Assembly: GCF_002261345.1 (NCBI RefSeq)
Contig: NZ_NEVT01000006.1
Span: forward strand, 930,001-994,000
Direction: 5' to 3'
From: Bordetella genomosp. 2
GTDB lineage: Bacteria; Pseudomonadota; Gammaproteobacteria; Burkholderiales; Burkholderiaceae_B
Length of the DNA: 64,000 nucleotides
Shown: positions 46,358-53,484 of the stretch, one piece after another
Numbering within the stretch: position 1 is the stretch's first letter
Layout of the letters: every line of letters begins with the position of its first letter
Made by a program: the position numbers and the translations under genes
The notes under the pieces: generated by a model
What the model was told of the DNA's origin: nothing
Seen by the model: the letters and a program-made list of their open reading frames with translations, nothing else
Database searches by the model: none

Positions 46358-47275
46358 TCAACCGCCCGGCGCGCCGCCGAACGCGCGCGCCTCGTCCAGC
46401 ACCCACTGGCGGAACGCCAGCGCCTCGCTGCGGCGCTCGACCGCGTCGGCGCTCACCAGCCAGTACGCCGTCTGGGCCTGCAGCGCCGGCAATGGCAGCT
46501 CCACCAGCGTGCCGGCGGCCAGGTCCTGGTCCACCAGCGGGCGCCGGCCCAGCACCACGCCCAGGCCCGCCGCGGCCGCCTCGAACGCCAGTTGGATGGT
46601 GTCGAAGCGCAACCCGCCCGCCAGGCCGATGGCCTCGCCGGCCGCATCGCCCGCGCCTTCCAGCCAGGCCTGCCAGTCCTCGCTGGCCAGCGTGACGTGG
46701 ATGAGCGTGGCGCGCCGCCAGTCCACCCGCCCGCGCGCGTCCAGCAGCGTGTCGCGATACGCCGGGCTGCACACCGGCGCCAGCCGCTCGCCGAACAGCC
46801 GCGCCCATGACGCCGCGGCGATCGGGCCGCGGCTCATGCGGATGGCGAAATCGAAGCCGTCGACCGGAAAGCCCACGTGCCGCTGCGCCGTGTCGATGCT
46901 CAGGTGCACGCCCGGCCACTGCGCGCGAAACGCCTGCAGGCGCGGCAGCAGCCAGCGCGAGGCCAGCGTGGGCGCGCAGCTCACGGCGATGGCGCGCCCG
47001 CCCGGCCCGGCCGGCAGGCGCTGCGTGCCGGCGGCGATCAGCGACAACGCCTCCGACACGTACAGCAGGTAGTCGGCGCCCTCCGGCGTCAGCGTCAGCC
47101 CGCGCGGCCCGCGCGCGAACAAATCGACGCCCAGCGCCTGCTCCAGCCCGACGATGCCATGGCTGACCGCGCTGGGCGTCACGTTCAGTTCGGCCGCCGC
47201 CAGCTTGAAACTGCAATGCCGGCCGGCCGCCTCGAAAAAGCGCAATGCGGAAAGCGGGGGCAGGCGGCGCGGCAT
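46358..47275 (-). CDS. LysR family regulator (GcvA-like)
   Basis: A 305-residue LTTR. The winged HTH is LSALRFFEAAGRHCSFKLAAAELNVTPSAVSHGIVGLEQALGVDLFARGPRGLTLT (about 8-62), the GcvA-type N-terminus. The effector domain ends near residue 295. The start MPRRLPPL is preferred over an ATG 36 bases upstream because homologous proteins begin there. It is in the same direction as the MFS gene it precedes and likely controls it through the T-N11-A box. Confidence 0.9.
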   Translation of the reverse strand: MPRRLPPLSALRFFEAAGRHCSFKLAAAELNVTPSAVSHGIVGLEQALGVDLFARGPRGLTLTPEGADYLLYVSEALSLIAAGTQRLPAGPGGRAIAVSCAPTLASRWLLPRLQAFRAQWPGVHLSIDTAQRHVGFPVDGFDFAIRMSRGPIAAASWARLFGERLAPVCSPAYRDTLLDARGRVDWRRATLIHVTLASEDWQAWLEGAGDAAGEAIGLAGGLRFDTIQLAFEAAAAGLGVVLGRRPLVDQDLAAGTLVELPLPALQAQTAYWLVSADAVERRSEALAFRQWVLDEARAFGGAPGG

Positions 47276-47375
47276 GGGCGGAAAGTCCTTCGCTGGCGAA
47301 GCCGGCGGCACTGGCCGGCGATGGCGCCAACTGTAGCGGACAGGCGCGCGGCGTGGCTAGGGGTGTCGGCCGCCG

Positions 47376-48146
47376 TCAGTAGCTGACGCCGGCGGCGCGC
47401 AGCTGCGAGGCGGTGTGCCGCAGTTCGGGCAGGAACTCGCGCAGCGCGGTGGCCTCGTCGAAGCTGCCGGCCGGCAGGCTGACGTTGATGGCCGCCACGA
47501 TGGCGCCGTCCTTGTCGCGCACCGGCACGCCCAGGCCGGCGATGGATTCGTCGAGCTCGCCGTCTACCCAGGCATAGCCCTGTTCGCGCGCCCGCACGAT
47601 GGCGGCCTGCAACTGGGCGCGGTCCACCACCGTAGCGGCGGTCAGTTTCTTGAGCGTGGCCGTGGCCAGGTAGGCGTCCAGCGCGGCGTCGTCCAGGCCC
47701 GACAGCAGCACCCGGCCCATCGACACCGCGTGCGCCGGCAGGCGGCTGCCCAGCGACGGGCTCATCGGCAGGATGCGCCGCGTATGCAGGCGCTGCACGT
47801 AGACGATGTCTTCCTCGTCCAGCACCGACACCGCGCACGACTGGCCGATGCGCGCGCACAGCTCTTCCAGCGCCAGTTGCGCCTGCCGCCAGTACGGCAG
47901 CGAATATAGGTACGACAGCCCCAGCCGCAGCACCTTGGGCGTCAGCCAGTAGTACTTGCCGTCGGTCTTGACGAACGACAGGTCGATCAGCGTCAGCAGA
48001 AAACGCCGCACCGCCGTGCGCGGCAGGTCCACGGCCTCGGCCACGTCGCCGAGGGTCTGGCGGGCCGCGCCCTGCCCCATTGCTTCGATGATTTTCAGCC
48101 CGCGCGCGAAGGTGCGGACGAACGATTCGCTTTCCGGTGTTGCCAT
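47376..48146 (-). CDS. IclR family regulator (PcaR/PobR-like)
   Basis: A 256-residue IclR regulator. The winged HTH (about 10-75) reads FARGLKIIEAMGQGAARQTLGDVAEAVDLPRTAVRRFLLTLIDLSFV. The effector domain (about 90-250) includes AHAVSMGRVLLSGLDDAAL, WVDGELDESIAGLGVPVRDKDGAIVAAINVS and the conserved LP motifs of aromatic-acid IclR members. The start is set by AGGGGG just upstream of MATPES. Other in-frame ATGs at 48161 and 48200 lack a ribosome site or fall in the palindrome. It is divergent from the dehydratase-CoA transferase unit. Confidence 0.92.
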   Translation of the reverse strand: MATPESESFVRTFARGLKIIEAMGQGAARQTLGDVAEAVDLPRTAVRRFLLTLIDLSFVKTDGKYYWLTPKVLRLGLSYLYSLPYWRQAQLALEELCARIGQSCAVSVLDEEDIVYVQRLHTRRILPMSPSLGSRLPAHAVSMGRVLLSGLDDAALDAYLATATLKKLTAATVVDRAQLQAAIVRAREQGYAWVDGELDESIAGLGVPVRDKDGAIVAAINVSLPAGSFDEATALREFLPELRHTASQLRAAGVSY

Positions 48147-48190
48147 GCGACCCCCTGCCATGTGCTTGACACGGCAAAAAACGCCTTCCA

Positions 48191-48234
48191 CAATGACCAT
48201 AAAGCGGATATCAATATCCGCTAAGCGGTCATTG
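48191..48234. promoter_or_regulatory. 44-bp nested palindrome, IclR operator candidate
   Basis: CAATGACC, 4 bases, AGCGGATAT, CA, ATATCCGCT, 4 bases, GGTCATTG: 17 of 17 arm bases pair symmetrically. It lies 45 bases from the IclR start and 51 bases from the divergent dehydratase start, the expected place for an IclR dimer-of-dimers site. Confidence 0.75.
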
Positions 48235-48284
48235 TAGCAGAATGATCCCGTTGTTCAACCCCCAGCCCACCCTAGCCCGCGACC

Positions 48285-48758
48285 ATGACAGAACCCACCT
48301 TCGAAACCGATTTCTGGAAAGACGCCCAGTCCCGCAAGATCTGGGACGACATCGTGCCCGGCCAGCCGCGCAAGACCATCCCCTACACCCTGACCCTGGA
48401 AGCCATCCAGAAATACTGCCGCGTGGTGGGCGACCTGCACCCGCTGTATTTCGACGAGGAATACGCGCGCAACTCCCCCTACAAGGGCCTGATCGCCCCG
48501 CCCGCCATCCACATCCTGCTGATGTTCGCCTGCACGCCGGCCGACGACTGGATGCGCAGCCCCGGCACCGTCAACGCCGGCCAGTCCTGGAGCTACCACA
48601 CACCCGCCCGGCCCGGCGACGTGATCCGCCTGCAGGCCCGCGCGCTGGACAAGTTCATCAAGAAAGGCCGCCTGTTCGCCGTGCACGACAACGTGTTCTT
48701 CAACCAGCGCGACGAAGTCATCTGCGCCGGCCGCGGCTGGACCATCCGCCCCATGTGA
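48285..48758 (+). CDS. FAS1-like dehydratase / MaoC N-terminal domain protein
   Basis: A 157-residue hot-dog fold protein of the MaoC_dehydrat_N type. The block RVVGDLHPLYFDEEYARNSPYKGLIAPPAI is the N-terminal hydratase domain signature, and the C-terminal beta strands include QSWSYHTPARPGDVIRLQARALDKFIKKG. Alone it lacks the full R-hydratase catalytic motif, so it is expected to pair with the next gene. It is the first gene of an operon with a second MaoC gene (29 bases), a Bug receptor and a CoA transferase, divergent from IclR. Confidence 0.85.
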   Translation: MTEPTFETDFWKDAQSRKIWDDIVPGQPRKTIPYTLTLEAIQKYCRVVGDLHPLYFDEEYARNSPYKGLIAPPAIHILLMFACTPADDWMRSPGTVNAGQSWSYHTPARPGDVIRLQARALDKFIKKGRLFAVHDNVFFNQRDEVICAGRGWTIRPM

Positions 48759-48787
48759 CCGCACGGCCCGTATCCAAGGAATCTTCC

Positions 48788-49231
48788 ATGACCACCACCG
48801 CATTCGAAACCCTCAAGGCCGGCCAGCAGATCGACGGCACGCCGTTCTCGCCCACCCGCGAATCCATCCGCGACTTCTGCGAGGCCTCGCTGGACTACAA
48901 CCCTCTGCACCTGGACGACGACTACATGCAGGGCAGCTTCGGCAAGACCCAGTTCGGCGGCATCATCATGCACGGCATGAACAACTTCGGCGTCATCACC
49001 AAGATGCTGACCGACTGGCTCTACCCGCAGGGCGGCGTGCAGCGCCGCCTGGAAACCCGCTGGAAGATCCCGGTCAAGCCGGGCGACACCATCACCCCGC
49101 GCGCCACCATCACCGCCACGCGCAAGACCGAAAAAAGCCAGTGGGCCACGCTGGACGTGCAAGTCACCAACCAGCGCGGCGAAACCGTGGCGGTCGGCGA
49201 AGCCATGGTCGAATTCCCGCCCGCCGCCTGA
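48788..49231 (+). CDS. MaoC family (R)-enoyl-CoA hydratase-like
   Basis: A 147-residue hot-dog protein with the hydratase-2 motif DYNPLHLDDDY, followed by GKTQFGGIIMHGM (the Asp/His pair and HGM turn). It probably forms a heterodimer with the upstream FAS1-like subunit to hydrate or dehydrate an acyl-CoA intermediate. The ribosome site AAGGAATCTTCC lies just before MTTTAFE. In the same operon a CoA transferase would activate the substrate. Confidence 0.87.
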   Translation: MTTTAFETLKAGQQIDGTPFSPTRESIRDFCEASLDYNPLHLDDDYMQGSFGKTQFGGIIMHGMNNFGVITKMLTDWLYPQGGVQRRLETRWKIPVKPGDTITPRATITATRKTEKSQWATLDVQVTNQRGETVAVGEAMVEFPPAA

Positions 49232-49254
49232 GCGCCGCGCGGGCCGGCCAAGGA

Positions 49255-49308
49255 TCAGACACGCCCGCCACGTCTGCCAGGTGTCAGACACCCGCAGGGT
49301 GTCTGACC
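49255..49308. repeat. GGTGTCAGACACC palindrome cluster (second)
   Basis: One perfect copy at 49280-49292, a half copy GGTGTCTGACC at 49298-49308 and a degenerate ATCAGACAC near 49255, in the gap between the MaoC and Bug genes within the operon. Confidence 0.85.
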
Positions 49309-49346
49309 TTCCCCCCACACACCAGAACACAACACAGGAGACAAAC

Positions 49347-50330
49347 ATGAAAACCTCGACGCAAGCCGCCGCCGCCGCGCTGGCCCTGGCCGCCGCCCTG
49401 GCCGCCCCCGCCAGCCAGGCCGAGCCGCGCCAACCCTTCCCGACCCGCAGCGTCACCCTGGTCGTGCCTTTCCCGCCGGGCGGCACCACCGACATCCTGG
49501 CGCGCCAGCTGGCCCACGAGCTGAGCCAGCAATGGCGCCAGACCGTCGTGGTGGAAAACAAACCCGGCGCCAGCGGCACCATCTATTCCGAACAACTGGC
49601 GCGCGCCGAGCCGGACGGCTACACGCTGATGCTGACCGCCACGCACCACGTCATCAACCCCAGCCTGTACAAGAACCTGCGCTACGACACCCGCAAGGAC
49701 TTCACCCCCATCGCCGAAGTGGCCGCCGTGCCCAACGTGCTGGTGGTCAACCCGTCCTTTCCGCCCAAGACCGCGCAGGAACTGGTCGCCTACGCCAAGG
49801 CCAACCCCGGCAAGGTCAACTTCGGCTCGGCCGGCACCGGCGGCGCCAACCATTTGTCGGGCGAGCTGTTCAAATCCATGACCGGCACCGAGATGGTCCA
49901 CATCCCCTACAAGGGCGCCGCGCCGGCGCTGAACGATCTGCTGGGCGGGCAGATCCCCATGATGTTCGACTCCGTGCCCGGCGTGCTGCAGCACATCCAG
50001 GCCGGCAAGCTGCGCGCGCTGGGCGTCACCTCGCCGAAGCGCTCGGCCGCCCTGCCCGACGTGCCCACCCTGGATGAGGCCGGCATCAAGGGCTTCGAGG
50101 CCATGGCCTGGTTCGGCCTGTACGCGCCCGGCAACATGCCGCCCGCGCTGACCCGGCAGATCTCCGCCGACGTGCTGGCCGCCCTGCAAAGCCCCCGCAT
50201 CAAAGAACAGTTCGCCAAGCAGGGCGCCGAACCCGGCACCATGAGCCAGCCCGAATTCGCCCGCTACGTCGACGCCGAGATCGACAAATGGGGCAAGGTC
50301 ATCGCCGACGCCCACATCAGCATCCAATAA
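49347..50330 (+). CDS. Bug-family tripartite tricarboxylate transporter substrate-binding protein
   Basis: A 327-residue Bug receptor. A signal peptide of about 25 residues ends ASQA, then EPRQPFPTRSVTLVVPFPPGGTTDILARQLA and NKPGASGTIYSEQL, the Bug signature. An ACAGGAG site just precedes the ATG. An extra in-frame N-terminal stretch upstream is produced by the palindrome repeats and lacks a ribosome site. It is the third gene of the IclR-controlled unit and probably captures the carboxylic acid that is processed by the CoA transferase and dehydratases. Confidence 0.93.
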   Translation: MKTSTQAAAAALALAAALAAPASQAEPRQPFPTRSVTLVVPFPPGGTTDILARQLAHELSQQWRQTVVVENKPGASGTIYSEQLARAEPDGYTLMLTATHHVINPSLYKNLRYDTRKDFTPIAEVAAVPNVLVVNPSFPPKTAQELVAYAKANPGKVNFGSAGTGGANHLSGELFKSMTGTEMVHIPYKGAAPALNDLLGGQIPMMFDSVPGVLQHIQAGKLRALGVTSPKRSAALPDVPTLDEAGIKGFEAMAWFGLYAPGNMPPALTRQISADVLAALQSPRIKEQFAKQGAEPGTMSQPEFARYVDAEIDKWGKVIADAHISIQ

Positions 50331-50350
50331 GCCAGCAAGGAAGCCTCGCC

Positions 50351-51601
50351 ATGCCCGACCCCGCCGTCCCCGCCGCCACGCCAGGCGCCCTGTCGCACCT
50401 GCGCGTGCTCGACCTGAGCCGCATCCTGGCCGGGCCCTGGTGCACCCAGAACCTGGCCGACCTGGGCGCCGAAGTCATCAAGGTCGAGCGCCCCGGCAGC
50501 GGCGACGACACGCGCGCCTGGGGCCCGCCCTGGACCCGCGACGCGCATGGCAACGACGCCGCCGACTCGACCTACTACGCCGCCGCCAACCGCGGCAAGA
50601 AGTCCATCACCATCGACATCGCCAGCGCGGCCGGGCAACAACTGGTGCGCGAACTGGCCGCGCGCAGCGACGTCCTGGTAGAGAACTACAAAATCGGCGA
50701 CCTGCGGCGCTACGGCCTGGACTACGACAGCCTGCGCGCCGTCAACCCGGGCCTGGTGTACTGCTCCATCACCGGCTACGGCCAGGACGGCCCCAGCGCC
50801 CGCAAGCCCGGCTACGACTTCGTGTTCCAGGCCATCGGCGGGCTGATGAGCATCACCGGCGAACGCGACGACCTGCCCGGCGGCGGCCCGCAGAAAACCG
50901 GCATCGCCATCGCCGACGTCATCACCGGCATGTACGCCACCATCGCCATCCTCGCCGCGCTGAACCATCGCACGGTATCCGGCCAGGGGCAGTACATCGA
51001 CATGGCCTTGCTGGACTGCATCGTCGCCCTGGGCGGCAACCAGATCACCGGCTACTTCGCCAACGGCAAGATCCCGCACCGCTACGGCAACGCCCACGCC
51101 AGCCTGGTGCCCTACCAGGTCTTCGCGGTGGCCGACGGCGAGATCGTCGTCGCGGTCGGCAACGACGTGCAATGGCAGCGCTACTGCGCCGCCATCGAGC
51201 GCCCCGACCTGGCCGCCGATCCGCGCTGGGCCAAGGTCAAGGGCCGCATCGTCGGCCGCGACACCCTGGTGCCCGAACTGGCCCGCGCCATGCTGACGCG
51301 CCGCGCGGCCGACTGGGTCGCGCGCCTGGAAGCCGCCGACGTGCCCTGCGGCCGCATCAACAACTACCAGCAAGTCTTCCAGGACCCGCAAGTGCGGCAC
51401 CGCGGCCTGCGCGTCGACATCCCGCGGCCCGGCGGCGGCACGGTCGGCACCATCGCCAGCCCGCTGCGCCTGCGCGGCACCCCGGTCAAATACGACGTGC
51501 CCCCGCCCACCCTGGGCGACAGCACCGACTACGTACTGGGCGAAGTCCTGGGCTACAGCGCGCGGCAGATCGCCGACCTGAAAAACGCCGGCGCCGTCTA
51601 G
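50351..51601 (+). CDS. CaiB/BaiF family CoA transferase (class III)
   Basis: A 416-residue class III CoA transferase. LRVLDLSRILAGPWCTQNLADLGAEVIKVERPGSGDDTRAWGPP is the N-terminal CoA-binding signature. The catalytic Asp is D189 in TGIAIADVITGMYATIAILAAL. HRGLRVDIPRPGGGTVGTIASPLRLRGTP is the C-terminal block. Such enzymes move CoA between dicarboxylates (succinyl-, oxalyl- or mesaconyl-type). Together with the dehydratases and receptor, this suggests uptake, CoA activation and hydration of an unsaturated or hydroxy acid. The exact substrate is not indicated. Confidence 0.92.
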   Translation: MPDPAVPAATPGALSHLRVLDLSRILAGPWCTQNLADLGAEVIKVERPGSGDDTRAWGPPWTRDAHGNDAADSTYYAAANRGKKSITIDIASAAGQQLVRELAARSDVLVENYKIGDLRRYGLDYDSLRAVNPGLVYCSITGYGQDGPSARKPGYDFVFQAIGGLMSITGERDDLPGGGPQKTGIAIADVITGMYATIAILAALNHRTVSGQGQYIDMALLDCIVALGGNQITGYFANGKIPHRYGNAHASLVPYQVFAVADGEIVVAVGNDVQWQRYCAAIERPDLAADPRWAKVKGRIVGRDTLVPELARAMLTRRAADWVARLEAADVPCGRINNYQQVFQDPQVRHRGLRVDIPRPGGGTVGTIASPLRLRGTPVKYDVPPPTLGDSTDYVLGEVLGYSARQIADLKNAGAV

Positions 51602-51653
51602 CCACGCGCGGTACCCAGGCACCTAGCCAGGTGCGGCACCGAGGTGCTTGCCA

Positions 51654-51717
51654 GGTGTCTGACACCCCTACGAGACGCCCCATGCCAGCCACCATCGAGC
51701 ATGGGGTGTCAGACACC
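51654..51717. repeat. GGTGTCTGACACC palindrome pair (third)
   Basis: Copies at 51654-51666 and 51705-51717, in the gap after the CoA transferase gene and before the spermidine-synthase-like gene. They could also fold with each other as a longer hairpin. Confidence 0.85.
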
Positions 51718-51786
51718 TTCCGCCACCAACCCCAGCCCCCACCCCAGGGCGATATCATTAGGAGCCCCATCCCCCACCCCCGCCTC

Positions 51787-52719
51787 ATGCCCCGCATCCT
51801 GCGATCCATCCTCTGCACCTGCGCACTACTGCTCGCCAGCCCCGCCCCGCACGCGCAGGCCGAGCCGCAACTGTTGCACACCGAACCCTCCCAATTCGGC
51901 AAAATCCTCGTCTTCGAAGAAAACGGCGAACGCTGCCTGAACTTCAACAGCATGGTCGACTTCGGCCGCCAGACCTGCATGAGCCTGGCCGAGCCCGACA
52001 CCCTGGTGTTCCGCTACACCCGCATGATGGTCAGCGCCCTGTTCGTGCAGCCCGCGCCGCGGCGCATCCTGATCGTCGGCCTGGGCGGCGCCACCCTGCA
52101 GAAGACCCTGGCCCGGCTGCTGCCCCAGGCCACCATTGACACCGTCGAGATCGACCCCGCCATCGCCAAAGTCGCCGAAGCCTACTTCGGCTACCAGCCG
52201 GGCCCGCGCCAGCGCCTGTTCCTGGAAGACGGCCGCGCCTACATCGAACGCGCCCACCGCGAGGGCCGGCAATACGACATGGTCATGCTGGACGCTTTCG
52301 ACGTGGACTACATCCCCGCGCACCTGATGACCCGCGAATTCCTCGAGCACGTGCGCGGCATCCTGGCCGAGGGCGGCATCGTGGTGGCCAACACCTTCAC
52401 CAACAGCGAGCTGTACGAGCGCGAATCGGCCACCTACGCGGCGGTGTTCGGGGACTTCTTCAACCTGCGGCAAGGCAACCGGGTCATCATCGCGGCGCGC
52501 GGGGCATTGCCGGGGGATGAGGTGCTGGCGCGCAATGCGGCGGCGCTGCAGGACCGGATGCAGCGGATCGGGGTAGATGCCGAGGAAGCCGTGGGAAGAT
52601 TTTTTCGACAGACGACGGGCTGCCATGTTGATAGTGAAATTCTCCTCGACAATCTTTCCTATACACGGTTACCGAGGCTGTCTTCTCCAATTATGAGATC
52701 CGCCGCAACCGATCATTGA
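51787..52719 (+). CDS. Secreted spermidine-synthase-like protein with altered 3' end
   Basis: A 310-residue protein of the SpeE fold. A signal peptide of about 25 residues ends PHAQA. The SAM/dcSAM fold is seen in ILIVGLGGATLQKTLARLLPQATIDTVEIDPAIAKVAEAYFGY, GRAYIERAHREGRQYDMVMLDAFD and FLEHVRGILAEGGIVVANTFTN. It is an exported homologue and unlikely to be a polyamine synthase. From about residue 262 onward base composition and codon use change, and the tail FFRQTTGCHVDSEILLDNLSYTRL and beyond lies in island DNA. Part of it still resembles a SpeE C-terminus, so the end may have been swapped at insertion. Confidence 0.8.
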   Translation: MPRILRSILCTCALLLASPAPHAQAEPQLLHTEPSQFGKILVFEENGERCLNFNSMVDFGRQTCMSLAEPDTLVFRYTRMMVSALFVQPAPRRILIVGLGGATLQKTLARLLPQATIDTVEIDPAIAKVAEAYFGYQPGPRQRLFLEDGRAYIERAHREGRQYDMVMLDAFDVDYIPAHLMTREFLEHVRGILAEGGIVVANTFTNSELYERESATYAAVFGDFFNLRQGNRVIIAARGALPGDEVLARNAAALQDRMQRIGVDAEEAVGRFFRQTTGCHVDSEILLDNLSYTRLPRLSSPIMRSAATDH

Positions 52720-52742
52720 CCACGTAACTGAAATGATATTTT
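52716..52742 (+). promoter_or_regulatory. Weak candidate promoter of the NYN/NACHT operon
   Basis: TTGACC (52716-52721) overlaps the spermidine-synthase-like stop, followed by 15 bases and TATTTT (52737-52742) in a T-rich stretch. Spacing is short, so this is tentative. Confidence 0.25.
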
Positions 52743-52805
52743 TTCAATTTTATGTTACAAAACTAAGCTCTATGTCCTGACTATCGGCAATGCCGAAATG
52801 CGCGC

Positions 52806-53477
52806 ATGACCATATATTCCGGTTCAACAGTGCACAAGCGAATGCGGCGAGCGTTTACCCATGTCACGGCTTTTGTAGACTGGCAGTCTCAACTGCTGAT
52901 AACCGGTGTTAATGCTCAGGCTGAGCCGCTACTAGCAGCTCGAGCAGCGCTCAAACAAGTAACCCGGCGGATTACACTTTGCCTGTCAAAAATCGAAAAA
53001 AAAGCAAAATTCCGAGTGGCGTTACGCCTATATCACGGATGGCGAAAGGGATATGAACCGACTACGAATTTCAAAGCGATTCGTCAGGTTATCTCCGAAA
53101 CGGATTTTTCATCCCTATCGGACTTTCCAAACATAAGTTACTCCGGCATCATCGGTTTCGGTGACTGTCTAATTTCCGCTTCGCCTAAACGCCTTCATCC
53201 AAAAATTTCTATACACTTACCAAACACCTATCGTGACCGTGGCGATCGTGGAAGCGAAGAAAAGATGGTCGACACTGCAATAGCCACCGACTCTATTGTC
53301 TGCGCTTATCAATACCCCGAAGATTGGATTATTCTAGTGGGGGAAGACGATGACCTGGTGCCCCCGCTATTTTCCATTGAAACCATCGTATGTGCACGGG
53401 GAGCTAAAGCCCTGCTACTGAGCAAGCGCAAGCGGAGCAATAACTTTCTCTTACTTGACGGGCTGAATATTCAATAG
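52806..53477 (+). CDS. NYN/PIN-like putative nuclease, partner of NACHT protein
   Basis: A 223-residue protein with an NYN (PIN-like) ribonuclease pattern: first acidic residue in HVTAFVDWQSQL (D25), then EEKMVDTAIATDSI (E152, D156, D162) and WIILVGEDDDLVPPLFSI (E180 to D183), the usual order of NYN metal ligands. The central region (50-140) is variable. No signal peptide or membrane helix is seen. Codon use is AT-rich, unlike the flanks. The ATG is 7 codons from a second possible start (M13). It overlaps no known gene and is 7 bases ahead of the NACHT gene, so the two form an operon. The nuclease activity is predicted, not shown. Confidence 0.72.
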   Translation: MTIYSGSTVHKRMRRAFTHVTAFVDWQSQLLITGVNAQAEPLLAARAALKQVTRRITLCLSKIEKKAKFRVALRLYHGWRKGYEPTTNFKAIRQVISETDFSSLSDFPNISYSGIIGFGDCLISASPKRLHPKISIHLPNTYRDRGDRGSEEKMVDTAIATDSIVCAYQYPEDWIILVGEDDDLVPPLFSIETIVCARGAKALLLSKRKRSNNFLLLDGLNIQ

Positions 53478-53484
53478 GGACAAA

